Source: Pseudobacillus wudalianchiensis (GTDB lineage: Bacteria; Bacillota; Bacilli; Bacillales; Domibacillaceae). Taken from it: 64,000 bases of DNA. The stretch is taken from assembly GCF_001685015.1 (NCBI RefSeq), contig NZ_MAYT01000005.1, positions 22,383 through 86,382 of the forward strand, written 5' to 3'. Under the pieces are notes generated by a model. That model ran no database searches and was not told where the DNA came from. It was given only the letters and a program-made list of their open reading frames with translations. A program made the position numbers and the translations under genes. Below, one piece after another: positions 44,023-53,777 of the stretch. The number at the start of each line of letters is the position of its first letter. Position 1 is the first letter of the stretch.

Positions 44023-44991
44023 CTCATTTTGCATTACGTATAAGCTATTGCATAAAAGAGGAAGGGTACATTACCCTTCCTCTTTTAAATTTTAATTTCA
44101 ATGTTAACTAATGTCCATGATCTCACTTGAGCAATGATAGATAGCATACGCTTCAAGCAGAAATAAAGTCAATTAGAGCTAAAAGAAACTATTGTGAAAG
44201 ACATTAGGGTTTTGTGTTTGAAGTGTTGAAGAGAGGGAGTCTAAATACAGGTTTAATAGCAGTAGAAACATTTTTAAAGTAAGAGACGCTAGAGGAATTA
44301 ATTTTTTTAATAATGGACAGATGGAACGAAGGTGAATTCCCGTGATGAATGATTTTTTAATGGAGATTTTAGTAAAATTAGACGTTTATAAACCGTCCAT
44401 TAATTAAAAAATTACTTTTTAAACCTTTTATGAAATAATAAGTAAAACTGATATGTCTAATATTTTTTCTAAATTACATAAAAACATATATAAAAATGCA
44501 AAAGGGTTTTGCAGTGTAGGAAAACTTTGCATTTTCAAGTGTACCATTACGTATTATTATAGTTTTTATATTAAATCTTGTTTGAAGATTTAAACGAGAT
44601 AGATGAATTAGTCGAAAGGAGAAGGAGTTTATAAAGGAAAACAACAAGAGTGAAATATTCCATTTTCCGGTCTCACCATTCTATTAATTTTGTTCATATT
44701 GGTTATTGTATTTATTTTCTACTTCTTTTTTAAGAAGAGGTTTCTCTTCTTTCTTTACAGACCCGGAAAAATCAATAAAATATTGGCAATGTTACAAGGA
44801 ACTTTCGCAACCTCATCTTGACTATTCCTTGTTTCACTACTAGGAATGAATGATCCTGATAGCCCAAAACATCAACGTTGTCCGCCTTATTTATAACAAT
44901 GGAATAGTTTGAAAGCGTTTTTACCTAAAACCACTATTATTCAAAAAATCCAAGCTATTAATCAAGACAGCAAAGAAAGGATTGATACTGT
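44023..44991. other. Long intergenic stretch, mostly without content
   Basis: After the terminator at 44054-44086 there are about 900 AT-rich bases. An inverted repeat (TTAATAATGGAC near 44307 with GTCCATTAATTAA near 44395) frames about 100 bases. A hydrophobic stretch (LLILFILVIVFIFYFFFKKR, near 44684-44745) has no start codon. Nothing else can be supported. Confidence 0.4.
44054..44086 (+). terminator. Strong hairpin behind the dehydrogenase remnant
   Basis: AAAAGAGGAAGGGTA and TACCCTTCCTCTTTT form 15 perfect pairs around CAT. The self-complementary A and T ends allow termination in both directions. Confidence 0.85.
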
Positions 44992-46467
44992 ATGCTAGCG
45001 CAAGAAAAAAACCACATGCCAGAGCCTTCACAGAAATTAAAAAGGGGCTTAAAAGCTCGGCATTTAACGATGATCTCTATTGGAGGATCTATTGGTACAG
45101 GACTGTTCCTTAGCAGTGGTGCAGCCATTCACACAGCTGGACCAGGCGGGGCTTTACTGGCTTATATTTTAGTGGGCGCGATGGTCTATTTTGTGATGAC
45201 GAGTTTAGGAGAGATGGCCGCTTTTATGCCAACAAGTGGTTCGTTCAGTACGTATGGCACAAAATTCGTAGATCCAGCCTTTGGCTTCGCAATTGGATGG
45301 ACGTACTGGTTTAACTGGGCGATGACGATTGCAGCTGAGTTATCTGCCTCGACGATGATCATGAAATTCTGGTTTCCCGACAGTCCATCATTGTTGTGGA
45401 GTGGTTCGTTCTTAGCTCTTATTTTTCTATTAAACTATTTATCTGTTAAAGGATATGGAGAAGGGGAATATTGGCTTTCCTTGATTAAGGTAAGTGCTAT
45501 TATTATTTTCATTGTAGTTGGCGTACTGATGATTTTTGGTATTATGGGTGGAGAAGAAATAGGGTTTAAAAACTTTACCATGGGTGAAGCGCCTTTTTCG
45601 GGTGGTCTTTTGGGTGTTTTTATTGTTTTTATTGCAGCAGGTTTTTCCTTTCAAGGTACAGAGATTGTCGGTGTAGCAGCTGGTGAAAGCGAAGATCCGG
45701 CCAAAAATATTCCAAAAGCTATTAAAAGTGTATTCTGGAGAATTCTTCTCTTTTACGTATTAGCCATTCTTGTTATCGGCCTTATTATTCCTTATACACA
45801 TCCAAATTTACAAAGTGATAATGTTATGGTTAGTCCATTCACTCTCATCTTTGAAAAAGCTGGAATCGCCTTTGCGGCTTCGCTTATGAATGCAGTTATT
45901 TTAACAGCTGTACTGTCAGCGGGGAACTCTAGTTTATATGCGTCAACTCGTATGCTGTATTCAATGGCTAAAGAAGGACAAGCCCCTCGTATTTTTGGGG
46001 AACTTAATAAACGCAGTGTACCTGTAGCTGGAATGCTTTTAACATGTGCAGTCGGTACGCTTGCCTTCTTGGCTTCTTTCTTTGGTGATGGGGTTGTCTA
46101 CATTTGGTTAATGAATGCCATTGGTATTACAGGGTTTATATTCTGGCTCGGTATTTCAATCAGTCATTATCGTTTCCGTAAAGCCTTTATCGCTCAAGGT
46201 TATTCACTGGACAAATTACCGTATAGAGCAAAATGGTATCCAATTGGACCGATTTTTGCAATCGGGTGTGGTTTAGTTGTGATCATCGCCCAAAACTTCC
46301 AAGCTTTTATGAACGATAAAGTGGATTGGGGCAATGTAGTAGCTGCTTATTTAGGTATTCCGCTTTTCCTTTGCTTATGGTTCGGTTATAAATTTATCAA
46401 AAAAACAAAGTACGTTAAACTTGAAGAAATTGAGTTTGAATTTGATTACGAGAAAAAACATGATTAG
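44992..46467 (+). CDS. Amino-acid permease (APC family, LysP-like)
   Basis: This 491-residue permease has 12 helices and the amino-acid-transporter signature GLKARHLTMISIGGSIGTGLF at about 20-40, which binds the substrate backbone. Later come FIAAGFSFQGTEIVGVAAGE near 217 and VLSAGNSSLYASTRMLYSMAKE near 304. It resembles LysP/YvsH-type basic amino-acid permeases more than other branches. An AAAGGATT site precedes ATG. It is flanked by a long empty stretch and a terminator, so it is a single-gene unit. Confidence 0.88.
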   Translation: MLAQEKNHMPEPSQKLKRGLKARHLTMISIGGSIGTGLFLSSGAAIHTAGPGGALLAYILVGAMVYFVMTSLGEMAAFMPTSGSFSTYGTKFVDPAFGFAIGWTYWFNWAMTIAAELSASTMIMKFWFPDSPSLLWSGSFLALIFLLNYLSVKGYGEGEYWLSLIKVSAIIIFIVVGVLMIFGIMGGEEIGFKNFTMGEAPFSGGLLGVFIVFIAAGFSFQGTEIVGVAAGESEDPAKNIPKAIKSVFWRILLFYVLAILVIGLIIPYTHPNLQSDNVMVSPFTLIFEKAGIAFAASLMNAVILTAVLSAGNSSLYASTRMLYSMAKEGQAPRIFGELNKRSVPVAGMLLTCAVGTLAFLASFFGDGVVYIWLMNAIGITGFIFWLGISISHYRFRKAFIAQGYSLDKLPYRAKWYPIGPIFAIGCGLVVIIAQNFQAFMNDKVDWGNVVAAYLGIPLFLCLWFGYKFIKKTKYVKLEEIEFEFDYEKKHD

Positions 46468-46491
46468 ACCGCTTTTCTGAACTTTCAATCG

Positions 46492-46530
46492 ACCTGACAA
46501 CATTCTATTTATGTTGTCAGGTTTTTTATT
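46492..46530 (+). terminator. Rho-independent terminator of the permease gene
   Basis: ACCTGACAACAT pairs perfectly with ATGTTGTCAGGT around a 7-base loop, followed by TTTTTT. Confidence 0.9.
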
Positions 46531-46703
46531 TTCTTGGCTTGAGAGGCATGTTGCTTTTTGTTGATCCTTTCATATTGTGAATCGATAATTTGGACATAAA
46601 AAGTGAAGGCTGCATGATGTACTTCGGCCCTGATTTGGTACTAATACAATAAATTTAATCATATTTTTATAAAAGAAAATAATAGAAGGGAGTGTGAAAT
46701 TAG

Positions 46704-48119
46704 TTGAAAAAAGTGAAGGTTCGTTTACGACCCATTGTAAGTAAGATAAATTTACCTACTGTTTTGAAAACAACTATACTGCCTGGTGACTCAATGGAGA
46801 GGCTGTTTATTGCAACACAAGCAGGAGAAATCTTTTACATAGGAAACGAAATGTTAAGGACTTTTTTAGATATTCGCCCACGAATCATAAAGCTGGGTGT
46901 TTCTAGTGGTGGGTATGATGAACGGGGATTGCTAGGACTAGCGTTTCATCCTGACTTTTATTATAACGGTCTCTTTTATCTTCATTATTCGGTAGCTGGA
47001 ACACAAGGACCCGGTGCTCTTTCTGAATCTTTTAAACCTAATCCGTGTAATCCTAAAACTTTAAATTCAAAGTGGATAAATAGAGAGGCTCAATATGATC
47101 ATATTGATACAGTGGAAGAATGGATTTTACAATCGAACGGCCAACCTCAAAAACGACGAACATTACTTAACCTAAGAAGGCCATTTTTTAATCATAATGG
47201 TGTTAATAGCTTAAACTTCTCACCTGAAACAGGAAAACTTGTTTTAACAACCGGAGATGGTGGATCAGGCTATGATCCTTTTAACTTAAGTCAGGATGAT
47301 ATGGAGATAGCCGGTAAAATAATTGAAATTGATGTAGGGAAGGCTCCATTTATCTATAATCCACCCGTAGTTACACGTTTTAATGAACTTCCCGTACCTA
47401 TTCAGGAATCGCTTACGGTAATGGCCAAAGGGGTTCGCAATATACCGGGCATTTCATATCAAAGATTTTATAATCAGTATATCAAATACGCAGGAAATGT
47501 CGGACAGGACTTGGCAGAATCGATTTTTTCATTTGGTTCTTATAAGCCTATACCGGTTACTCAGCTTGTTCAAGCTTCTTTAATGACATCTGAACCTGAC
47601 CAAGAAGAATGCATAAACTTCGGTTGGCGAGGGTGGGAAGGTGCTTTTCCTACTTCGTTTATAAGGAGCTGCTCTGTAAATTCGACTTTGGAAGAGAAAA
47701 TAATTGCTTATTACGATGAAGCAGTAAAAACTTCAGCGAGGCGTCTTCAGCCTTTAACCAGTTATTTTCATAAAGATCCCCGACCTGATAAGTTTGGAGG
47801 GACTGCACTGACAGGAGTCCAGCCATATATGGGTCAAGGAATCCCCGATTTAACGGGTAGCATTATATTTACCGATCTTGCCCGTCATAAAGAGTCTCCA
47901 TCTTCTGTTAGAGGGGTGTTAGCTTATACAAGGGTAAGAACAGATTGTAAACCAGCTGATTTTAGCGTGATTGAAACCGATTATAATTTTGGAACTCAAT
48001 CGGCTTATTATGTTAGTTTGGGAACGAATATGGATCAAACCAGCCTATATTTAGGGGTTTATGGCTCTATGAAGGTGACTGATTTTAACCAAGGTACTAT
48101 TTTTGAAATTGTTCCATGA
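46704..48119 (+). CDS. Glucose/sorbosone-dehydrogenase-like beta-propeller protein
   Basis: This 471-residue protein resembles the GSDH family (soluble PQQ-dependent aldose dehydrogenases): ERGLLGLAFHPDFYYNG near residue 75, the conserved histidine in FFNHNGVNSLNFSPETG near 165, and LTTGDGGSGYDPFN near 184. No signal peptide is seen, which is unusual for this mostly secreted family. Cofactor binding is not assured. TTG 46704 lies 12 bases behind GAAGGGAG, a loose distance. Another oxidoreductase (GMC type) occurs 7 kb downstream, without evidence of linkage. Confidence 0.7.
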   Translation: MKKVKVRLRPIVSKINLPTVLKTTILPGDSMERLFIATQAGEIFYIGNEMLRTFLDIRPRIIKLGVSSGGYDERGLLGLAFHPDFYYNGLFYLHYSVAGTQGPGALSESFKPNPCNPKTLNSKWINREAQYDHIDTVEEWILQSNGQPQKRRTLLNLRRPFFNHNGVNSLNFSPETGKLVLTTGDGGSGYDPFNLSQDDMEIAGKIIEIDVGKAPFIYNPPVVTRFNELPVPIQESLTVMAKGVRNIPGISYQRFYNQYIKYAGNVGQDLAESIFSFGSYKPIPVTQLVQASLMTSEPDQEECINFGWRGWEGAFPTSFIRSCSVNSTLEEKIIAYYDEAVKTSARRLQPLTSYFHKDPRPDKFGGTALTGVQPYMGQGIPDLTGSIIFTDLARHKESPSSVRGVLAYTRVRTDCKPADFSVIETDYNFGTQSAYYVSLGTNMDQTSLYLGVYGSMKVTDFNQGTIFEIVP

Positions 48120-48543
48120 TTTATAACTATAAAATTCGAATTAATATCAGATAAATCTCTTTATCGACTTTAATTGAATCTAAATATAAAACAAACGAGA
48201 GAGCAATCATTCTAGATGGTTCTTCTATCCCGATTTGTATACTCCTCTTAGGGGAGAAAGTTTTAAAATCCAAAATCTTTTTCCTGAAACAGTAAAGGCA
48301 CAAATATGGACGAGTGCCATTCTCCTGTTAGCAATCCTGTTAGCGATCCTGCTTATCGCGAGAAGTTATGATTGAGAAATTTGACAGTGAGGCTTCCGAT
48401 ACGACCGGCGGCAAACCAGCACCACGAGTCGGCCGCCGAATATCCACCATAAATACAGAAACGAGAACAATGATATTTTTGCAATGAATAGAATGCGGCT
48501 TGCCGCAACGATGACTCTCCAAATGCCGGGTTGATTTGAAGAG
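48120..48543. other. Intergenic stretch with two coding-like fragments
   Basis: On the plus strand 48190-48375 is open without a start and ends in a membrane-like tail (TSAILLLAILLAILLIARSYD in part). On the minus strand about 48395-48540 reads GIWRVIVAASRILFIAKIS and YLWWIFGGRLVVLVCRR, also without a start and richer in G+C than its surroundings. Both look like decayed membrane-protein genes. I cannot identify either. Confidence 0.35.
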
Positions 48544-49107
48544 TCAATAAGTTATAAAGGTCTTTAATTTTTTAAAAAAGAATAAAGCTATTTCAACCCA
48601 CAGACAGTTATAAAGGAAAGAAAATAAAAAAATACTTCCTGCTGTAAGGAGTGAAAAAGAACTGGATACGGCTGGGCCAAGAACAGGAAAGGAGAAAACA
48701 TATAGTAGAATCATAATGCCTATCGTTAAGAGAATAGCCCCAACAGAAATAATGATAAATCTCTTCTTAAAAAAAGAAAAAGCTATGCCTATACCAATCC
48801 CCATCAACCCTGTTGTAAAAGGAAAAACCATTAGTTCACTTGGAAACAGAATGAATAGCAGCAAGATCGTAAGAAAATAAGACATCACGCCCATCTGAAG
48901 GGAAAACATGGCACCAATCAAAATGGGTAAAGTGGCAAATGGGCTGATAAAATAACCGACCCCTGGTAAAACGCCGCCTGCTGCCTGAAGTGCAGCAGCT
49001 ATACAGACGAGAAAAGCACCAAAAGCAAGCCTCATCGTTTTGGTATGTTTACGAAATTCTAATTGGGCAAATCGAACATCATCTGAGATTGACTTAAAAA
49101 AATACAT
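48544..49107 (-). CDS. Membrane protein resembling an ECF-transporter S component
   Basis: This 187-residue protein has a hydrophilic N-terminal 25 residues followed by five to six hydrophobic helices, with AALQAAGGVLPGVGYFISPFATLPILIGA near 38-66. That layout (an Ala-rich first helix, then a loop with Gly/Pro) recalls substrate-binding S components of energy-coupling-factor transporters, but no ligand group is recognised. AATGAGGTGAACGT precedes ATG. No EcfA or EcfT gene is nearby, which is normal for solitary S components. Confidence 0.5.
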   Translation of the reverse strand: MYFFKSISDDVRFAQLEFRKHTKTMRLAFGAFLVCIAAALQAAGGVLPGVGYFISPFATLPILIGAMFSLQMGVMSYFLTILLLFILFPSELMVFPFTTGLMGIGIGIAFSFFKKRFIIISVGAILLTIGIMILLYVFSFPVLGPAVSSSFSLLTAGSIFLFSFLYNCLWVEIALFFFKKLKTFITY

Positions 49108-49736
49108 ACGTTCACCTCATTCATAATGGCTTTTAGATACAATATATTAACTATTGATTAGAGACGGAACTATGATTTAAAAATCGACCGGCAGCATGCT
49201 GCGGTAATAAATAGATGAAATTATGCCCTGCTAATCTAACTATGTTTTGCTTCTAAATAAAAATACACCCTTCTATTATGTAGAATGATATCTTTAAATT
49301 GAATATTTCATGAAATGCTTTTTTTATAAGGCATGACGCACACCGTTTCTTTGTCTTTATTTGACTTCTAATGGAACTGGGTTAATAGGAGAAAATTAAG
49401 CGCCAATTTTTTTAGGATTTTCTCATAATATTGAATCTTGGGGCTAGAAGTTAAAATAAATTAATGTACAGAAACAATACAGCTCTTTAATTTACAATAA
49501 AGTCGTTTAAAACATAATAAAGTTGTTTAAAAAACGCCAGTCATGTTATTCAACAATCGGGCCAGATTGTTGAATAACACTTGTTAATGAATGGGGGATT
49601 TATGTTAAATTGCAGCAGATATTGTGAAGAAATGCACTTAAACTAACAGAGCAGGTTAATTTAATAATTGAATATAAATATATATGTACGTTTATTCGAG
49701 ATAAAATTGTCTAATTATTCAGATGGGGGATTTTCG
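49108..49736. other. Intergenic stretch with extragenic repeat
   Basis: It holds tandem units xAATAAAGTYGTTTAAA (49494-49531), a perfect inverted repeat at 49545-49578 and the palindrome GCAGCATGCTGC (49191-49202) in the leader of the minus-strand gene. No gene can be supported. Confidence 0.5.
49494..49578. repeat. Extragenic repeat, left copy
   Basis: Two tandem units (ACAATAAAGTCGTTTAAA and ATAATAAAGTTGTTTAAA) are followed by GTTATTCAACAATC (49545-49558), a 6-base loop and its perfect complement GATTGTTGAATAAC (49565-49578). A related sequence lies in inverse orientation at 54761-54805, on the other side of the acylation cluster. Confidence 0.6.
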
Positions 49737-49913
49737 TTGAAAGGATTGTCTCTCTTATTGATGACTGTAGTATTTACATTGTTTTTCATTGATGAATGTT
49801 CCTCTAAGATTATCCAAAAAGTAGTTGTTTACGAAATGGAAAGCATTACGAATATCGTAAAAGATTCATTGATCTCGTTTACAGAAAGTATCATAAAACA
49901 AAATATTACGTGA
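49737..49913 (+). CDS. Possible small protein with hydrophobic N-terminus
   Basis: TTG 49737, ten bases after GATGGGGGA, opens 58 codons: a hydrophobic start (LSLLLMTVVFTLFFI) and a polar, helical rest. It could be a small secreted or membrane-anchored protein. There is no family I recognise and the support is weak. Confidence 0.3.
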   Translation: MKGLSLLLMTVVFTLFFIDECSSKIIQKVVVYEMESITNIVKDSLISFTESIIKQNIT

Positions 49914-50336
49914 GTTGTTGACCTTTTGAAAAGTGATATGCTAGAATCATATGTGAAAATGATTATCGTTATCAGCAAAAGGAAATGAAAATGTGCTGAT
50001 AAGTGGTGTCTCGATGAAAAATAACAGAATTATTGATTTGAGTAATCGATAATGGCTGCGCATTTTGTCTATTATTTCTTCCAACGATATTTTAAAAATT
50101 TTTCTTCGAGCTAGAGTTTTTTTCAGTACTTAAGAAAGTGAGTTAAAGTTTGCATTATCCTCGACAAAAAAGTATAACTTCAGACATAAATATGGATTAG
50201 GTTACCGTGAATTTCAGGTGTATCATATTTAAGATGTGGATGCTGAACCCTAAAAAATTTGTCGGATATAGCAGCTTTTTGAGCTAACAAGCTCTTCACA
50301 CAGATACAGGAGAAAGTAATTATTGAAAGGGTGTAA
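49914..50336. other. Leader region before the acyl-carrier-protein gene
   Basis: It contains the promoter with Fur-box-like element (49917-49974) and then about 360 bases without an intact gene. Around 50131-50220 the plus strand reads like protein (KYNFRHKYGLGYREFQVYH) but ends at a stop, with a plausible frameshifted continuation. It may be a decayed gene. Confidence 0.4.
49917..49974 (+). promoter_or_regulatory. Promoter with Fur-box-like operator
   Basis: TTGACC and TAGAAT are spaced by 18 bases (49917-49946). Immediately downstream, bases 49954-49974 read TGAAAATGATTATCGTTATC plus A, matching the Fur 7-1-7 consensus TGATAATnATTATCA at 13 of 15 positions. A transcript from here would be iron-repressed and would run toward the acylation cluster, though 360 bases lie between. 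Confidence 0.55.
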
Positions 50337-50588
50337 ATGATGAGAAATATCGAAAAATATAGAAATGCATTTATCAATGTACTGGACTTGGAGGAAGATG
50401 ATGTATGTGAAGATTTAGAGCTTGGAGTAACAAGTGAATGGGATTCAATTGGACATATGGCACTCATTTCTGAGATTGAGGATGTTTTTGATGTCTCTTT
50501 AGATTCTGAATGGATTACAGAGTTCAATTCTTACCTGTCAGGAATGGAGCTATTGAAACGGTTGGGAGTGGACTTTATTAATGAATAG
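50337..50588 (+). CDS. Acyl carrier protein (DltC-like role)
   Basis: This 83-residue four-helix carrier has the phosphopantetheine serine in the motif EWDSIGHMALISEIE (Ser near residue 39), where classical ACPs show DSL. It is preceded by GAAAGGGTG; two adjacent ATG codons are possible starts. It overlaps the AMP-ligase gene by eight bases, so ligase and carrier form a charging pair. The sequence WDS(I/L)GH is typical of stand-alone carriers in secondary metabolism and cell-surface modification. Confidence 0.85.
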   Translation: MMRNIEKYRNAFINVLDLEEDDVCEDLELGVTSEWDSIGHMALISEIEDVFDVSLDSEWITEFNSYLSGMELLKRLGVDFINE

Positions 50589-51975
50589 CTTCAAAAAATT
50601 TGAGGAGTTTGGGAACCGAACCGCTGTATATGCTGAACGAAAATATTCTTACTCTGAAATGTTAGAAATTGCTGACGCTATCTGCGGTGAAGTAGGTGAA
50701 AGAACACTCGTTTTTTGTTTATGTTCAAATAATAAAGAGTCTTTATTTGGCTATGTGGGCTTTATTAGAGGTGGTGTTGTACCTGTACTTTTGGATGCAT
50801 CCATCCATATTGATCGGTTGCGCAGACTAATTAACCTATATAAGCCTAACTATATTTGGGCGAGTAGTGAAAATCGACACCTGTTAAAAACAATGGATAG
50901 TTCATTTGTGTTTGGGGATTATACATTATTTAGATGTCCGACATTTTTCCAACATGATCTTTATGAAAATCTTGCGCTCCTTTTAACAACCTCTGGAAGT
51001 ACTGGAAGTCCCAAATTTGTTCGCTTAAGTTATGAAAATATTTTCAAAAATGCTGAATCAATAGCAAAGTACCTTGATATCCATGCAGACGATAAACCTA
51101 TAACAACACTTCCAATGAATTACTCCTATGGTCTTTCTATTATCAATAGTCATTTGATATGCGGGGCGACGATAATTGTAACGGATGCATCTATCATGAA
51201 AAAAGAGTTTTGGGACTTGTGTAGAGAGCAGAGAGTAACAACTTTTGGAGGAGTTCCTTTCGTGTATGAGATGCTTAATAGGCTAAAGTTTGAAGAGTTT
51301 GATCTTCCAAGTTTAAAAAAACTAACTCAAGCAGGTGGAAAATTAAGCCCAATTCTATCGTGCAAGTTTGCTAAATTATGTAACCAAAAAGGAATTCAAT
51401 TTTTTACCATGTATGGTCAAACCGAAGCAACGGCGAGGATGACCTATTTACCATGTGAAAAAAATCTTGATAAAGTCGGAAGTATTGGTATTCCCATTCC
51501 AGGTGGAGAACTGATCCTGCAAGATGACAATGGCAACAAAATTATAGAGCCTAATGTCACGGGCGAATTGATATACAAAGGAGCAAATGTTTCTTTAGGG
51601 TATGCTGAGTCGTTTTTCGATCTTTCGAAAAAAGATGAGAACAACGGTATTTTACATACAGGTGATATCGCTTACTTTGATCAGGATGGGTATTTTTTTA
51701 TATCTGGCCGAATCAAAAGAATGATTAAACTCTATGGAAACCGTATCAGCCTTGATGAAGTTGAAGAGCTTTTAAATGAGCATGGTCATGATTGTATCTG
51801 TGCTGGGACGGATGACCAAATGTATATTTACACATTAAAAGAAGATTATGTTCAAATTAAAAAAATAATCAAGGAAAAATTAAACTTAAAAGGCTTTAAG
51901 ATTATGAGAATTGAGGAAATCCCACGTAATCATTTTGGAAAAATCCTCTATTCTGATTTACCTAAATATGGATAA
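50581..51975 (+). CDS. AMP-binding acid-activating ligase (ANL family)
   Basis: This 464-residue adenylating enzyme shows P-loop-like LLTTSGSTGSPKFVRLSYEN near residue 137, FTMYGQTEATARM near 275, HTGDIAYFDQDGYFFISGRIKRMIK near 360-385 and a short C-terminal lid with the lysine in FGKILY. It should load an amino or carboxylic acid onto the adjacent carrier protein, as DltA does with D-alanine. It is shorter than DltA (about 500) and its specificity is unknown. The start overlaps the carrier gene. Confidence 0.87.
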   Translation: MNSFKKFEEFGNRTAVYAERKYSYSEMLEIADAICGEVGERTLVFCLCSNNKESLFGYVGFIRGGVVPVLLDASIHIDRLRRLINLYKPNYIWASSENRHLLKTMDSSFVFGDYTLFRCPTFFQHDLYENLALLLTTSGSTGSPKFVRLSYENIFKNAESIAKYLDIHADDKPITTLPMNYSYGLSIINSHLICGATIIVTDASIMKKEFWDLCREQRVTTFGGVPFVYEMLNRLKFEEFDLPSLKKLTQAGGKLSPILSCKFAKLCNQKGIQFFTMYGQTEATARMTYLPCEKNLDKVGSIGIPIPGGELILQDDNGNKIIEPNVTGELIYKGANVSLGYAESFFDLSKKDENNGILHTGDIAYFDQDGYFFISGRIKRMIKLYGNRISLDEVEELLNEHGHDCICAGTDDQMYIYTLKEDYVQIKKIIKEKLNLKGFKIMRIEEIPRNHFGKILYSDLPKYG

Positions 51976-52230
51976 TTTGTAGTCACCTGAACCCTTGACA
52001 GGAAATTTGATATACGTGACAAAACCTTAAATACTGAGATCTAAAACTGAGGGTGCCACCTTCTAGGTGAAACATTGAAATAACGTGAATCCTACATTAG
52101 TACATAGTTTATTAGTTCTTAAGTGTTTCGTCGACATATTTCAGGGTTTCACGTAACTTGGACAGCTTTAGTGTTATTTTTTGCCTCGTTTTATGAAAAA
52201 TCTTAAGTTTATTTTTTATCAGGTGATTGG

Positions 52231-53682
52231 ATGACTTTTATATCAATTGAGTTTCTCCTATTTTTCGCAATAATTGTTTTTACTTATTATTTAATCCCGC
52301 ATCGATTGAGATGGATTCTTTTATTAGCAGCAAGTTACATTTTTTACGCTATCTTAAGTATCCAATTTATACCGTTACTACTTGCAAGCACAGCTCTTAC
52401 TTATTTTACTGGAATCATAATTGAAAAACAGGAGACAAAAAAACAGAAGAAAAAAGTCATGCTAGTTGGTATTTCCGTATTATTGTTTTTTCTCGGCTGG
52501 TTTAAATATTTTAATTTTGTAAATGACTCACTTCGAGCGATTGCAAAATACATGAATTGGAATTATACCGTACCCTACCAAGAAATTGTCCTGCCATTAG
52601 CCATTTCTTTTTATACATTTCAGGCAGTAGGCTATCTTGTGGATATCTACTATGGAAAGCAAAAGGCAGAAAGACATTACGGCTATTTTTCAATATTTTT
52701 TGCATTCTTCCCACAATTGGTTGCTGGGCCGATTGAACGGGCTAGGAAATTGCTTCCGCAATTTAAAGTTGAACATAGTTTAAATTATGAAAATTTAAAC
52801 TATGGGATGAAGCGAATTGCATGGGGTTTTTTTAAGAAGACGTTAATTGCAGATCGACTAGCTCCAATTGTATCTAGTGTTTTCGATAGTCCTAACCCGA
52901 CTGGTTCACAAATCGTACTAGCTACTATTCTATTCTCGGTACAATTGTTCGCTGATTTTTCAGCATGCAGTGATATTGCCATCGGTTGTGCAAGAATGCT
53001 AGGGATAAATTTAACAGAAAACTTTAAGCAGCCGCACTTTGCAGTTTCGATATCGGATTTCTGGAGCAGATGGCATATAACGCTCTCTACATGGCTAAGG
53101 GACTATATCTTTTTCCCGTTATGTAAGGGGAAAAAGAAGAGAAGTGAAATTTATTTAGCAATTGTGATTACTTTTTTAGTAAGTGGTATTTGGCACGGGG
53201 CCGCTTGGACTTTTGTTTTATGGGGTCTAATTCATGGGTTTTATCGCGTGTTTGGAGATTATACAAAACATTTTCGTGAAAAAGTGGCTTCATTTATTCA
53301 ATTGGATAGAAGTCCAGTGCTGCATAAGTGGGTGAAAATCGCAATAACTTTCCTGCTAGTTTGCTTTTCTAGAGTTTTTTTTCGATCGGATTCCGTAACA
53401 CATGCATTTGAAAATGCACAGCTTTTCTTAACAATTAACTCCTGGAGACCATCGGGAATTGTTAAAGCATTTGAAATATTTCCGCTACTAGATTTAGTGA
53501 TTTTCGTTTTTTTCTTTATAATTGTACAACTATTTCAGTATATCGAAAGAAAAAATGCTTCAACATGGAAATGGCTAGCGCAGCGCTCGATATTCGCTAG
53601 GTTTGCATTTTATATTTTTATTATTGTTTCAGTCCTTATATTCGGTGTTTCAGGAAATGGGTTTGTTTATGGTGGATTTTAA
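52231..53682 (+). CDS. MBOAT-family O-acyltransferase (DltB/AlgI-like)
   Basis: This 483-residue protein has about 11 membrane segments and the MBOAT catalytic region: FWSRWHITLSTWLRDYIFFPL near 275 and the active-site histidine in SGIWHGAAWTFVLWGLIHG near 313-331. Family members move acyl groups across the membrane to polysaccharides, teichoic acids or proteins. A 255-base gap separates it from the ligase gene. The downstream SGNH-type gene completes a dlt-like set. Confidence 0.9.
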   Translation: MTFISIEFLLFFAIIVFTYYLIPHRLRWILLLAASYIFYAILSIQFIPLLLASTALTYFTGIIIEKQETKKQKKKVMLVGISVLLFFLGWFKYFNFVNDSLRAIAKYMNWNYTVPYQEIVLPLAISFYTFQAVGYLVDIYYGKQKAERHYGYFSIFFAFFPQLVAGPIERARKLLPQFKVEHSLNYENLNYGMKRIAWGFFKKTLIADRLAPIVSSVFDSPNPTGSQIVLATILFSVQLFADFSACSDIAIGCARMLGINLTENFKQPHFAVSISDFWSRWHITLSTWLRDYIFFPLCKGKKKRSEIYLAIVITFLVSGIWHGAAWTFVLWGLIHGFYRVFGDYTKHFREKVASFIQLDRSPVLHKWVKIAITFLLVCFSRVFFRSDSVTHAFENAQLFLTINSWRPSGIVKAFEIFPLLDLVIFVFFFIIVQLFQYIERKNASTWKWLAQRSIFARFAFYIFIIVSVLIFGVSGNGFVYGGF

Positions 53683-53777
53683 TCTAAAACCAAATTACAC
53701 GGGAAATTTGGTTGCGTTTTATTCGTGAGCCATTGAGTAATTTTAGTAAAAGAAGCACTGTATTGAAAGGGTTTGCT

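Noticed and set aside
49108..49330. Vitamin riboswitch (preQ1, TPP or FMN) before the S-component-like gene
   Set aside because: No conserved core of these aptamers was found in the minus-strand leader; only a 12-bp palindrome is present.
50180..50527. Minus-strand frame opposite the acyl carrier protein gene, rich in serine
   Set aside because: It is the complement of the carrier gene; its serine-rich composition follows from that frame.
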